From Curvularia sp. ZM96 (Eukaryota > Ascomycota > Dothideomycetes > Pleosporales > Pleosporaceae), in NCBI GenBank assembly GCA_022457065.1, contig JAJGBQ010000005.1:2604001-2668000 (forward strand): DNA of 64,000 nt, in the 5' to 3' direction. Each line of letters opens with the position of its first letter. Positions within the stretch are counted from its first letter, which is position 1. The notes under the pieces are model-generated. The model saw only the letters and a program-made list of their open reading frames with translations, ran no database searches and was not told the origin of the DNA. The translations under genes and the position numbers were made by a program. Positions 1 to 10,053 of the stretch are shown here, piece by piece.

Positions 1-236
1 AGGACGGATACATTGTCCGTGTCAAGGAAACCTCGGGTGCCGGCGACGAGACTGTCGACTACATTGTCGGACCGAGAGGCAAGGTTGAGGTTGGCCGTGA
101 TGGCGTTGCCCAGTTTATTCGAGCAATGCATGGTCAGGTCGAGGATGAGGACGAACTAGAGCGGCGTATTCAGAGGACCCTGAATGTAGCTGATGCCCAT
201 AGCAACAGTGCGCCTGCGGCCGACGCGCAGTCATGA
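1..236 (+). CDS. NSE3: C-terminal end of Nse3/MAGE-like SMC5-6 complex subunit (5' truncated)
   Basis: An open frame enters from the left edge (first full codon at 3) and stops with TGA at 234-236, giving 77 residues. It contains a V-x-Y-I-V-G-P-R-G-K-V-E-V-G segment followed by a helix with F-I-R-A-M-H-G. This pattern is typical of the second winged-helix unit of MAGE-family proteins, which in fungi means Nse3, a DNA-binding subunit of the Smc5/6 genome-stability complex. The polar tail (about 30 residues) is not informative. Only the end of the gene is present, so the assignment rests on one motif. The gene converges on the Spp1-like gene, leaving about 266 bp between the stops. Confidence 0.6.
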   Translation, partial: DGYIVRVKETSGAGDETVDYIVGPRGKVEVGRDGVAQFIRAMHGQVEDEDELERRIQRTLNVADAHSNSAPAADAQS

Positions 237-502
237 GTCGTTAGGTGAGTGTTATCACATGGGATGACCATAGAGCCATCAACTACCCCCCAATATACAA
301 GAGGATCTTGATGGTATGCTTCGAAAATCAGCAGAACACCTTGTCTTCAAGATAAAGATGTGCAGAATAACTTCTTCACATCTTACACAAAAACGCATTC
401 AGTGCTATGATTCAACAGAGCTTTCATCTGTTTATTGGTATCCAAGAAATTTTGGCCAGCATATGGCTACTTCAGTTACTCGCTTGCTGCACAGGTATCC
501 CG

Positions 503-2419
503 TCATGTTTTTACACTCTCCACCCAACCTTCCCGGTTCCGCTCAACTTTGGACATGTCTCCGCCAGACAACTCTTTTGCCAAACCGTCTTTTGCCCCTC
601 TCCGCCGTGCGCGCTCACGCACAGATTGCTCGTCCTTTTCGCATTCCTTGATTGCCTCCACCACCTCTAGCTCCTCAAACCGTGCATCTTGTAGATTGAG
701 CTTTTGCCATTGTGGGTGCTTTTGGCAACGCTTTTTCAGACATGCCGTCTCCTTGACCTCAATATCCATCAGATCCACGCCATTGCTTTCGGATACCGAC
801 GAGATCTGCTCGTCCGTAGGCGAGAGCGTAGAATACTCAAAAACCGCTCGACCATGTCTGCTGTTCCGCCAGAGGAGGAATTCGGCGTCAGACCAACTCA
901 ACCGTGAATCGTATCCGCAAAAGTCTTTGATCTTGATTTTTTCGCGGTCGGCAAGACGAACCGCTTGCTCTTTTGCCATACTGACAAACTTCTCCCGATC
1001 CTTGAGCACTTCTAGCCTATCTTTCAGCTGTAACTTTTCCTTGTGCAGAGCGGTTAAGCGCTCGGTTTCGGCAGCTGTCAGAACAAGGTCCTCGCCATTG
1101 GACGGGAAATTTGAACGCGACGGAGAGGCTGTCTGTGGAGGCGTAAGGACACCAGTTCCTAGGTTTTTAAACGCTTGTATGTTTGGTGATGCATCGACCA
1201 GTGCTTTGAGGTCTTTTGCGCGCAGTGTACCACCAAGTGGTGTTGGCTCTTCCTCCTCCATTCCATCGCCATCTGTTTTCTTTTTCTTCCTTTGCTTTTC
1301 TCGCGCACCCTTTGCACCCGCTGTCCGTTGTAACTGTTCTGACATGAAGAGAAGACCGCACTCATCCGAACAATACTTGCTTTCCTTGCCTTTTGTTAGA
1401 CGTGCAGGTTTCCGGCAGCCGTCTCGTCTACACATGGGCTTCCATGTAGTATGTCCTCTCCCGTTCTCTTCGCAGAGTGGACAAATAAATCTGTCAACCA
1501 ACTCCTCGTCGGCCTGCTTCATATTGACACAGTCGCCATGGAACCAGTCGTCGCAGCCACCATCACAGCCAATCATCCATTTATGATTGTCCGGTTTCTT
1601 GCAAAGGCAGTACAAGTTATGGTCTTCTGACGAGTCACCATCGTCGTCTGAAGCGTGGACTTGCGACGAGTTGTCGGGCGCAGGCGAAGATTCGAGGGCA
1701 GGGGTGCCGGATTGTGAGCTTTTCTTGAACCCCCTTGGGGGTGGCTTGGATGCGCGTGAGGTGGGTGTGACTGAACGTGTGGCGCCGTCCTCGGTCTCGA
1801 CCTTACGCTTTTTGTTAGGCTTTGACGTCTTTGCAGTGCCCTTCTTCCTAATACCCGATGCTGACGCGGGAGCTGGTCGCTTCTTGGTCGACACAGCAGC
1901 AGGCTTGGAATCACTAGGCGACTGGACACCATCCGCCGCGGTCTGATTCCTTCTTCGCAGCCCAAGATCGCTCTGCTTTGCAATCTCGAGCGCTTTCAGT
2001 GCATCGGTATCCATGTCGTCACCTGGGATAGAATTTTGCCGGTCGAGCTGTGCTGAACCAATCGCAGGAGTATTCTCACGCGGCGTGCCAGAGGGCTCGT
2101 GTTTTATCGGCGGCTGAGGTGAAGGGCATTTCTCGTCCCCGAGTACGTCTTGAGCAATTGTCGCTGTTGGCGTTCCGTCGCGCATTCCCTCTTGCTGGCC
2201 CGAATCTGCATGAGGGGCAACATATTGCTGCCCAGCGCCTAGAGTCGCAAGAGTGGTGAGGGCATCGGCGGCATCGTCGGTCGTCGTCGTGGCTGTGGTG
2301 GTTGTGGGTGTTATTGACATCGTCATGTCGGCGCAATGCGTGTCAGATGGGCGCCGCTCTAGGGATGTGTCGTGGTTGAGGAGAGAATCGATGCTGCTCA
2401 TGGCGGCAGAAGCACTCAT
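503..2419 (-). CDS. SPP1: PHD-finger COMPASS (Set1C) subunit, Spp1/CXXC1 type
   Basis: An intronless frame of 638 aa. Residues 1-260 are low-complexity, Ser/Thr/Pro rich, with basic KKR patches that could serve as nuclear localisation signals. A C4HC3 PHD finger lies at about 269-316 (C-L-C-K, C-D-G-G-C-D-D-W-F-H, C-P-L-C). It is followed by a second Cys cluster at about 330-355 (M-C-R-R-D-G-C, Y-C-S-D-E-C) and a long charged helical tail. This PHD plus C-terminal Cys-rich order is that of Spp1/Cps40/CFP1, the subunit that reads H3K4me3 and directs Set1 methyltransferase. The start is the first ATG of the frame. No intron signals are needed. Confidence 0.85.
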   Translation of the reverse strand: MSASAAMSSIDSLLNHDTSLERRPSDTHCADMTMSITPTTTTATTTTDDAADALTTLATLGAGQQYVAPHADSGQQEGMRDGTPTATIAQDVLGDEKCPSPQPPIKHEPSGTPRENTPAIGSAQLDRQNSIPGDDMDTDALKALEIAKQSDLGLRRRNQTAADGVQSPSDSKPAAVSTKKRPAPASASGIRKKGTAKTSKPNKKRKVETEDGATRSVTPTSRASKPPPRGFKKSSQSGTPALESSPAPDNSSQVHASDDDGDSSEDHNLYCLCKKPDNHKWMIGCDGGCDDWFHGDCVNMKQADEELVDRFICPLCEENGRGHTTWKPMCRRDGCRKPARLTKGKESKYCSDECGLLFMSEQLQRTAGAKGAREKQRKKKKTDGDGMEEEEPTPLGGTLRAKDLKALVDASPNIQAFKNLGTGVLTPPQTASPSRSNFPSNGEDLVLTAAETERLTALHKEKLQLKDRLEVLKDREKFVSMAKEQAVRLADREKIKIKDFCGYDSRLSWSDAEFLLWRNSRHGRAVFEYSTLSPTDEQISSVSESNGVDLMDIEVKETACLKKRCQKHPQWQKLNLQDARFEELEVVEAIKECEKDEQSVRERARRRGAKDGLAKELSGGDMSKVERNREGWVESVKT

Positions 2420-3198
2420 GACGCGAGAAAAGTGGGCGACGCGGATAGCGACTAGGTGAGGCTGGCTCGTCCAAAACGGACCCGTTCCGATAGGCTTGGC
2501 ACCACGCTGCTTCTTTCTTTGTCCTTCACATAAACCACCAATCTTTCCTTTAATTGCCTTCCATCTGCCTTGCTTTAGAAATCCACCTTGTGGTTGCGCT
2601 TCCGTACCGAGCCCGTTTTCTCTTATCAGCTTTACCGAGCTCCTAACAGTCTGTTGTGAGGCATAAGACCAGTTTCCCTAACAAGTACATACACGCTCAT
2701 CATTAAAGTTTGTCAGGTGAAGCAGTCATAGTGCTCTTATTTTGTGGAAACGCAACCAGCTTAAACAATGCAAGCCACTGTGTGCCAATTCACTCTGCCT
2801 TAGCTTGTGATCACAGCAGGTTGTATTGTAACACTAGAGCTTTTTTGAACTCTCCAAACTCTAATCAACTTGAACCTTCCAGGCCAGTCGCGTATATACA
2901 TATGTTCGCATGTCAGCCAAGTAACCCGAACGATTCATATGGTTGCCAGTCCTGCATGGCTGTGAGGCCAAGTTCGGACCTTCCATTCTCGATACTGTTA
3001 TTAGGGCTCTACATGGTTCCCTCTAAGCTGATACTGTAGGTGCGTCTTAAGTTTAAAATCCCTAACAATGCGGCTCAGCGCTTGAAGTATCTGAATGGAC
3101 TGTTGTGGTGAAGAACTCAACACGATAGTCGAATCGCTTCTCAACTTTTCTCATGTATTGATTTCCTGAATTTCAGAGAGCATAATTTCAATCCATCA
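2420..3198. other. Intergenic: Spp1 upstream region
   Basis: Holds the promoter and leader of the Spp1-like gene on the minus strand. A plus-strand frame at 2710-3039 has no recognisable domain or splice context. Nothing else is seen. Confidence 0.5.
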
Positions 3199-3614
3199 AG
3201 GTAGCATCTCGTATGTTTCTATCTTAGTGCTCGCGACTGAACGTCCTGATACTAAACGTCGGGGTAGTGTGTCTTCTACCGGATGCTCCTGAAGATGGTT
3301 ACGAGACCGAATTCGGGGTGAACCACGTGATTCACGTGCTACTAGCGAAGCAGCTTCCTCCAGCTTTGTTAGCAGATGAGAGCGAACCCAGTCGCGTTGT
3401 AGTCCTTTCGTCGAGTGGCCATCACGACGCGCCAAAAGAAGGCATCCAGTGGACCCCACTTAAAACACGAGTAAACAATCTTTTCGTACTCCAGCGCTAT
3501 GCGCAAAGTAAGCCTGCCAAAATTCTCTTTGCCGAAGAATTGTCAAGGCGTTTTCTGCAAATCCGGGTTGCAACAGTGGGTCCGGATGTTGTAAGAGGGA
3601 CCAATTCTCAGTAG
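3199..3614 (+). pseudogene. Relic of a short-chain dehydrogenase/reductase (SDR)
   Basis: The open part (from about 3228) reads like the middle of an SDR: a L-N-V-L-I-L-N-V-G strand (normally L-D-x-L-I-x-N-A-G), then D-G-Y-E-T-E-F-G-V-N-H, S-R-V-V-V-L-S-S-S-G-H with the active-site serine, and Y-A-Q-S-K with the catalytic Tyr/Lys. A TAG at 3225-3227 interrupts the same frame inside matching sequence. The N-terminal Rossmann half (TGxxxGxG) is missing, and the frame stops at 3612-3614 just after the P-D-V-V-R segment, well short of an SDR C-terminus. It is read as a truncated, decayed gene. No intact start is visible. Confidence 0.6.
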
Positions 3615-4680
3615 TTAACAACACCCATTCATCATACGACATATCATAGCATGCATACGTTACTTCTGCATCAATAACCTTAAGAAAGATATCAAAAATC
3701 GAATATGGGCAGTTGTAGCGGGTGACCTTTTGACTGGGAGTATCCAGAGCCTGTAGGTAGACCAGGTAAGACTATTAAATATGCAGAAGAAGATGGACCA
3801 GCTATCGGATTGTGGGAGTAAATCGAAACGGATTGAAAAGTTCTGTGTCTTGAAAGAGTGTACCGTAGCTCACCCTACCGGTCTAAGGACGCTATAACTT
3901 GAGTTTTCGAAAGACTTTTAATTTCAAAAAGATAAACAGGGCTTGCAAGACGGTGTGATCATAATTGGACTTCAACTTTTCATGCTCTGTGATTTTAGCT
4001 GTCGCAGAGCTTCAAGATTGAAGTGCAAGCACTGATGGTAATACCGCTGCTTTGTCACCCTGGCACAAAAAGATACGATAAGACAGCAGGGATCTTGTCA
4101 GTTTCATTACTCTTGATATTAAATACGGTCCATGAATGGGCGATTTTCATCAGCAGACCAGCTCATCATACCCCGGTTTCCCCATGTAATGAGGTTCGTC
4201 TAGACCTCTGCACCTCGGTCACATTTCGTCACAACATCGGGCCTGTTGTGGCCCTAAACAGAACAAAAGCAGCAACATGTATCAAACTAGTAGTCTCATG
4301 TGGTAGATTAGATGAAGTGACAGGTAAGCTCGAGCCAGGTACGGGATACTGCTACTAACCGAGATGCTATATCCGAAGAGTCATAACAGGGCCGGCTTTC
4401 AACCAATGAATCATCTCACAAAGACTGAATGAGCCACATAAGTTAGGAAGATAAAGATATTTTATATGACAAGCTACGTAAGAGCCTAAAGTGTATATAT
4501 ATACAAACAGGAAGACCATCTGTGCCAATCACCAAGCGCAGACATCCCAGGGAGAAAAGAAGAGTTGCCTATCTCATTGCATCGTCAAACACAGGGAGAT
4601 AAGATAGTTTGATAGTCCCGAGCAGAAGACTGTCAGTTAGAGAGTATCTTCTACTGCGATACCATCGCAGCAGAATCACT
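3615..4680. other. Intergenic between SDR relic and LPMO 3' end
   Basis: Moderately AT-rich sequence with short meaningless frames (for example 4023-4358 plus). It probably includes the LPMO 3' UTR at its right end. No gene is recognised. Confidence 0.45.
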
Positions 4681-5658
4681 CTACTGGCACTGAGAGTAGT
4701 AAGGGTTCATGACCTTGCAGGTACCAGAAGCGCAGCACTTGGCGCCAGAGAAACCCTGACCACCGCACTGTGCCCACTTGGCAGCGCAGCCAGCCTGGCC
4801 GCCGGTAGCAGGGGCAGGAGCAGCAGTGGCAGCAGGACGGGTCTGGGTGGCGAGAGTGGTCGGGACTGGGGCCTGCTCCTTAGCAGGGGCAGCGGCAGGG
4901 CTGCTGCTGCCGCCAGCTCCGCCCTTCCAGACAGCTGGGCCGGGCATGGGGAAGGCCTTGCGGCCGTTGTAGATGGAGAAGTTGGCGTAGGGGTCGGTAG
5001 CCTTGTAAGCACCAGGGAACTTGACCATGGGGCCGGGGGTGCCGTTGCCACCGCCCTGGACCTTAATCTGCATGCACGAGACGTAGTGCTCGGGCTGGTT
5101 GACGTGGGAGCGGTGGACACCAATGTGCTCGAAACGGGCGAGGTACTCTCCGTTGGGAGTGTCCTTGGGGATCTTGGCCGCAATGTAATCCCTGTTGTAG
5201 TCGCACCAGGCGGTGGAGGTAAAGTCTCCGCCGTCGCAGACACCAAGCTCGTGGATCTTGAACCAGTCACCACCCTTTCCAGAGTACTCCTGAACCTTTC
5301 CGGGAGCCTTGGACAGGTAGACAAGCTCGGGACCGGGGTGCTGGAACTTGGCACCAACAGCCAACTTAAGGCGGATCTCCTCACCGGCGTTGACGGTCAA
5401 GACCTGGGTCTTGCCAGCAGAGGAGAAGGCACCCTGGTTGCAGATGATGTCGTCACCATCAACGTGGGAGTTGTCGCGGATGTCCTTAGCAGGGTTGGAG
5501 GAGAACTTGATGGGGTTGTACTTGGTAGCACGGGTAGACTGGCGGACGTATTTGAAAGCGGGCTGCGCAGCACCGCCGATGATGTTGGTGTCCATGAAGT
5601 AATGGGCGCTGGCCACTTGGGCGACAACGGAGGAGACGATAAGAGCAGAGAACTTCAT
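4681..5658 (-). CDS. Secreted AA9 lytic polysaccharide monooxygenase with CBM1
   Basis: 325 aa, intronless. The ATG at 5658 was chosen because it starts a clear signal peptide (residues 1-18, cleavage S-A|H), although the frame is open further upstream. Cleavage exposes His19, the N-terminal copper ligand of the LPMO histidine brace. The second brace His is in F-Q-H-P-G-P (H107), and the axial Tyr is in H-Y-V-S-C (Y192). Residues 1-about 245 are the catalytic domain, then a Pro/Ala/Thr linker, then a C-terminal CBM1 (about 288-325) with C-G-G and the N-P-Y-Y-S-Q-C ending. The enzyme oxidatively cleaves cellulose or related glucans outside the cell. The usual AA9 Gln two residues before the axial Tyr is Glu190 here. 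Confidence 0.93.
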   Translation of the reverse strand: MKFSALIVSSVVAQVASAHYFMDTNIIGGAAQPAFKYVRQSTRATKYNPIKFSSNPAKDIRDNSHVDGDDIICNQGAFSSAGKTQVLTVNAGEEIRLKLAVGAKFQHPGPELVYLSKAPGKVQEYSGKGGDWFKIHELGVCDGGDFTSTAWCDYNRDYIAAKIPKDTPNGEYLARFEHIGVHRSHVNQPEHYVSCMQIKVQGGGNGTPGPMVKFPGAYKATDPYANFSIYNGRKAFPMPGPAVWKGGAGGSSSPAAAPAKEQAPVPTTLATQTRPAATAAPAPATGGQAGCAAKWAQCGGQGFSGAKCCASGTCKVMNPYYSQCQ

Positions 5659-5796
5659 TCTGACCGAGCAGTAACGAATGTTTGGTTTAGAAAAGAATGG
5701 ATAGTGAATGGAAGGTTGGTAAAGAAGGACTGAAACGAATGTAAAGACTGCTCGTGATGAACTGAGATGTTGAGCTGGAAGGGCAAGGCTCAGCGT

Positions 5797-5804
5797 GTTA
5801 TATA
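5797..5804 (-). promoter_or_regulatory. TATA box of the AA9 gene
   Basis: TATATAAC on the minus strand, about 140 bp upstream of the LPMO ATG. It is the only strong TATA-like sequence in the leader region. Confidence 0.5.
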
Positions 5805-6848
5805 CATGACGGCTGCCAGTCGTGTGTCCCAATCCGCCTTATGCCATGGCTGCTCGACTCAGTCCGTTGTTTAGACGGAGATTCATTTGCCCGATGAAAA
5901 CACTGGAGAATTGTGGTTCTGACATGTACCTTTGCAGCTGTCTGCCGCGCCAAGGCTCTTGGTAGTAGTCCTCTTCATATAGTTCCTAGACGGCAGCCGG
6001 GATGGTGGCGCCTGGAAAACTATGCGCGGAACGTCGAAGGATGAAACGTCCCCGCATAGCCAATGAGACGAGGGCAGCGAACAGTCTCGACGTGGTCGGA
6101 CCAGGGTTGGCAATAAACATCAGGTTTCAGCCTGTCAATGTCAAAACATAGTGCCCCACACGGCACTGTGCCTGGGCTCGTTTGTAGCGGGGCATGCTTG
6201 ACCAAATTTCCAGCATTCATGCAAGGCTGGTCTGCTGGTATTCTGCGGTTATCACCATGACTAGAGCGGCAGCGGAACGAAAACGAGGCGCATCGACCAT
6301 GCTGTTTACCGACTGCGATAACCTTCTGACTCGAGCGACGGGCCGTGCGATTGGTTCAAATGCCCGATTCTTGGCAACTTGCGCCTGGTGCCTTTGGTAG
6401 AGGACAAGCCGTGTATGTGTGTATACACTGTGGACATAGTTCGACCACAACATCAAGAGGTTTCCGCTGGATGCCCGCTCAAACGACGTTCCTCTGGCGT
6501 CTACGAGCAACATTGGCTCAACGCATTGAGCAAAGGATCGCACGCAGCCGCTGATAGGAAGGCAAAGGATTCCGCGGACGTGACAACGGGTCGTGAAGCG
6601 CATGGATCCAATGTTTCGGTCTTCGTTACTAACGTCTCCTGTCCCCTGCGAGTTGGTTTGACAGCGGACCACGACGCCACGGTCTTATCGGCTTTCGGAA
6701 AGGTCCTACCTTGGCATCAGACCAGCGTCTCGCCCTCGATTAAAAACAGCAGCGTACGGCCTGGTTCTCAGACAGCTCGTAGACGTCACGCATCATGCCA
6801 AATACGATATTAACGACGGGACGTACTTTTCTTTCATTTGCTGGCTAC
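5805..6848. other. Intergenic: LPMO upstream and P450 3' side
   Basis: About 1 kb. Both strands carry short frames (such as 6217-6672 minus and 6379-6813 plus) with no domain, splice pattern or protein-like composition. LPMO upstream control elements presumably lie near 5800-6100. Confidence 0.45.
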
Positions 6849-8429
6849 CTACTTCTCACTGGGCGAGAATTTCAAGTACGGCGGGTTCTTCGGCTTGTGC
6901 GCAGAGTGCCTGTTGAAGTCCACTCTCGGCACTTTGTCCATGGGGTTGCCGTTTTTATCCGACAGATGGAAATCAAACGAAGCAATGAAGTAAGCGGTGA
7001 TGATGTTCTGTTCTAGCTTCGCGAAGCGCATGCCGACTACCGACCGATTAGGCATAACACAGATCATATAATAGGGGGCGTACTTACGGCATGGATGTCG
7101 ACCGACTCCCCAGCCGAGGAAGGCATGGTTCTTCTTCTTGTCTTCGGCACGCTCCGGCGTGTACCTGGCTGGATCCCATTCGTACGGGTTCGGATAGATT
7201 TCAGGGTCGAGATGAACATCGCCAACAGCATATGTGACGACAGCACCTGGCGGGATGACTTCTTTGCCATTGCCAACAGGAATGGCCTGACCACTCGTGT
7301 TTTTCCGCAACGTAGTACCAAGTAGATTCAGACGAATCGAGTCGCGCAAGCACATGTCGATGATGGGAAATTCGCCTTCCCAAGCTTCTAGCGGGACATC
7401 ATCGAGCTGACGGCGCAGCGGCGCGTTGGGATCCCGTGCATACTTGGCTGCTGTGTTGTGAACCTCTTCTCGTGTCTTGGCTAGCCATTCTGGGGAATTG
7501 GCAAGGTAACACATTACCCATGCGGCGTTGATTCCAGAATTGAGTAAGCCTGCAAAAAGTGCACCAATGATAAATTCGACAATCTTAAAAGTCCGGTCGC
7601 CTTGGTCGAGCATATATTGCAGCGCATCGTCGTGCTTCTCGTCACTCGCAGCCCGCTTCTTGATAATATTTTCAACGAGGAAGTACAGGCGCCCGCCAGC
7701 ATACGTTCGCTTCAAGACAGCAGGAGATGAGAACTTGGGAAACATGACTGACATAGCAGTTGCACTATTGTCAATCGTCTCAAACAGCTTGAGCGTCTCT
7801 TCAAGCACTTGCGGGTCATTGGCAATGTCGTCTGCGCCGACCATGCGGATGGTCAACTTGAAGACGATACGGTACAGGCTCTCAAATGGGTTGGTTATAC
7901 CGCTAGGCTCCCTCTGGATGGCCTCCATCGCTTCCTGGACATCGGAGATGAGGGTCGGCAGCTTGCGTCGGAACTGCTCGTTTTTCAGCAAGTATGTAAG
8001 GCGGCGGTTGAAGTGGTTATCCAAGTCATGGTCTTTGCCAAGGCCATCGTCATGTGCCTCTATGGTAGGTGTCTGGCCAAATAAGACGGCGTAGCCTTCA
8101 GAGAAATTCAGGTTTTTGGATTCAAAGAACACCTGTCGTGCCTGGTCGCCGGACAAGGCGACGACTGTGTGCGGCCCTGCGTGGAAAGAGAAGTTGCCTG
8201 TCTTGGACTCGCTCTTGCGCTGTCTGTACCAGTTCCATCGATGCGTCCAAAAGGCCCATGCGCCGGTAATGGGATAGTTGTCGGGGACCTCAGGTGGGGC
8301 ATTGGGAGGCAATCGGCGTATTACGAAGGTGTGGACGATTATGAAGATGAAGAACAAGGCGGTCGAGCCGCCGACAAGCGCGAGCGTAGGCGAGGTCGAT
8401 ATGGGCTGGACAAAGTTGAGGAAAGCCAT
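6849..8429 (-). CDS. Cytochrome P450, class E group IV-like, atypical motifs
   Basis: Exons on the minus strand: 8429-7088 and 7036-6849, giving 509 aa. The 51-bp intron (GTAAGT...TAG, 7037-7087) is a multiple of three and stays open, so an unspliced frame exists. Splicing restores the heme motif F-L-G-W-G-V-G-R-H-P-C-L-G with thiolate Cys447. There is an N-terminal membrane anchor at about 17-37. The helix I segment around 294-304 reads L-L-N-S-G-I-N-A-A-W, lacking the acid/Thr pair. The K-helix motif is D363-S-I-R366 in place of ExxR. These features resemble the CYP7/CYP8 group more than ordinary hydroxylases. The substrate is unknown. Confidence 0.85.
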   Translation of the reverse strand: MAFLNFVQPISTSPTLALVGGSTALFFIFIIVHTFVIRRLPPNAPPEVPDNYPITGAWAFWTHRWNWYRQRKSESKTGNFSFHAGPHTVVALSGDQARQVFFESKNLNFSEGYAVLFGQTPTIEAHDDGLGKDHDLDNHFNRRLTYLLKNEQFRRKLPTLISDVQEAMEAIQREPSGITNPFESLYRIVFKLTIRMVGADDIANDPQVLEETLKLFETIDNSATAMSVMFPKFSSPAVLKRTYAGGRLYFLVENIIKKRAASDEKHDDALQYMLDQGDRTFKIVEFIIGALFAGLLNSGINAAWVMCYLANSPEWLAKTREEVHNTAAKYARDPNAPLRRQLDDVPLEAWEGEFPIIDMCLRDSIRLNLLGTTLRKNTSGQAIPVGNGKEVIPPGAVVTYAVGDVHLDPEIYPNPYEWDPARYTPERAEDKKKNHAFLGWGVGRHPCRKYAPYYMICVMPNRSVVGMRFAKLEQNIITAYFIASFDFHLSDKNGNPMDKVPRVDFNRHSAHKPKNPPYLKFSPSEK

Positions 8430-8490
8430 GGCGGTATCTGTACAGCAAAGAGAGAGCTGACAGTAGCTGCTGTATTGGCCAATGTGCCGA

Positions 8491-8500
8491 CCTTATACAA
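8491..8500 (-). promoter_or_regulatory. TATA-like element of the P450 gene
   Basis: TTGTATAAGG on the minus strand, about 65 bp upstream of the P450 ATG. A plausible core promoter only. Confidence 0.35.
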
Positions 8501-9966
8501 TGAGCAAAGACCAACCCCAATTGCGGTGTGTTAGCTTCCTCAAGTGTCGCCGCCATGCTCAGCTTACGTCGGATGGCCACAGGCCGGTGACTAAACTGTG
8601 TTTTCATCTCGCTTCGAACCTTCGCGTGCTCTTCATAGCCCGGCAAAGCGACTGACTGGGCGAATCCGCTGCCAGCTAGCGAATCCACACGTTGCTAGCC
8701 TGTCTCGCCTACGCAGCCGACCGATGTCGTGCAACCCTCAGATCTAGATCCTAATGTTCCGTATGACGATCATAGGAACCAGAAAACAGGAGAAGTATCA
8801 CAGAGCCTTGTCGTTGATTGGAGCCGTCCTCAATGAGGCTCGCGTGTGACGGGCGGCCACGTTTCTCGTCTGTCGGAACGATGAGTCTATGATGTCGAGT
8901 GCGTGTCGGAAAGCCGTTGACTGTCACCACCCAAACCTCAAGGCGGCCATATTGCCCATCTGCCAGTCACTAATCAGATTCAGCATCCTCTTTTGTTTTG
9001 CTAATTGCACATCTTGATGATCTTGTTTACTGATCACACCTGAGCGCACAGCTCTCCAGTCCGCATTCCCTACCGCTTGCCTGCAATGTACGCGATGAGA
9101 CGGCGACCCTACAGCGCATTCTGGTAGCTGCGGTAGTAGAACCTACTTTGTCGGCTTTTCTTTTCGTCGTTTTGAACGCCTTCGGATTGCGCGTTTCCGT
9201 GCTGAAGAAGCTCTGCGCCTAACACTCGTAGCGTAGTAGTCAAAGCTTCTTTGCACGGACATCACGTGAGTCAGCCGTCTTATTCGCCACCTGCTGTGGC
9301 TCATTTTCTTGACCGTCACTAGCACCAAGTACTGACGCGCTGCCGCTCCGTTCCTACGGCCATTCTGGGGTAAGCGACAACTCCAAATGGTTGCCTCCGC
9401 AATTCCTATCCCAGCTGTTAGCTCGGTCTGGAGACAGGCGAATGCATGCAACGTCGGATGCGGCTCAACACCTGTCTGGTATCCACTTTGGCAAATTTCG
9501 GCCATTATCGTGCAAGTGCAGGCGAGGCTTCGGATGCGGCTCAAAACATCGGCATATGACGACCAGAAGCCGACCTCCGATAGCGTGCACGTCCAGGGAA
9601 GAAAGCCGCCTATCCAAGTAAATATGTATATGTTCTTGCACATGCTTCATCGGCGCCGACTTGCAACCAGTAAAACCCTCGCCAAAGTCCTGGATCAGCA
9701 TGCCGCAGGCCCTGCTACCCAATGAGGTCTACCGCCTAATGCGCGGGGAAGGCGATTTACCCAGCAAAACGCCGCTGGGCTCCACTTGAGTTGCGCACTT
9801 TACCGTCATGCCACGTCCAGGAAAATTCGGCACGGCTAGGGCACAACGCAGGCTTGTTGAGCATGCAGCGGTATTTGATCGGAATCAAGCACAGTGGGGT
9901 AAGGTGGTAATGGAGCATATTGAGGCCCACCGTGGAGGAGGAGGTTGGGGTTGCCTTTCCCCGGTT
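8501..9966. other. Intergenic between P450 and MFS transporter (divergent)
   Basis: About 1.5 kb shared upstream DNA of two divergent genes. Frames here (9143-9643 minus, 9387-9725 plus) overlap one another on opposite strands and show no domain. Nothing is recognised. Confidence 0.45.
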
Positions 9967-9979
9967 GCAACTATAATAA
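9967..9979 (+). promoter_or_regulatory. TATA-like element of the MFS gene
   Basis: TATAATAAAG-type stretch about 80 bp upstream of the MFS ATG at 10054. Confidence 0.35.
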
Positions 9980-10053
9980 AGAGGGGACCCCGGATGTTCG
10001 TCTGATGGTTGTTGCTTTTTACGACTGCTGACAAGGAAAGCGCGCTGGCAAAG

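Noticed and set aside
435..1586. Long plus-strand frame (383 codons)
   Set aside because: Antisense to the Spp1-like gene; its translation has no domain, while the minus strand shows a perfect PHD finger.
2710..3039. Plus-strand frame of 109 codons
   Set aside because: No domain, no splice context, ordinary intergenic composition.
4609..5733. Long plus-strand frame (374 codons)
   Set aside because: Antisense shadow of the GC-rich LPMO gene.
6217..6813. Overlapping frames on both strands
   Set aside because: Mutually overlapping, no motif, no promoter or intron logic.
9143..9725. Frames on both strands between P450 and MFS genes
   Set aside because: Opposite-strand overlaps with Arg/Cys-rich nonsense composition.
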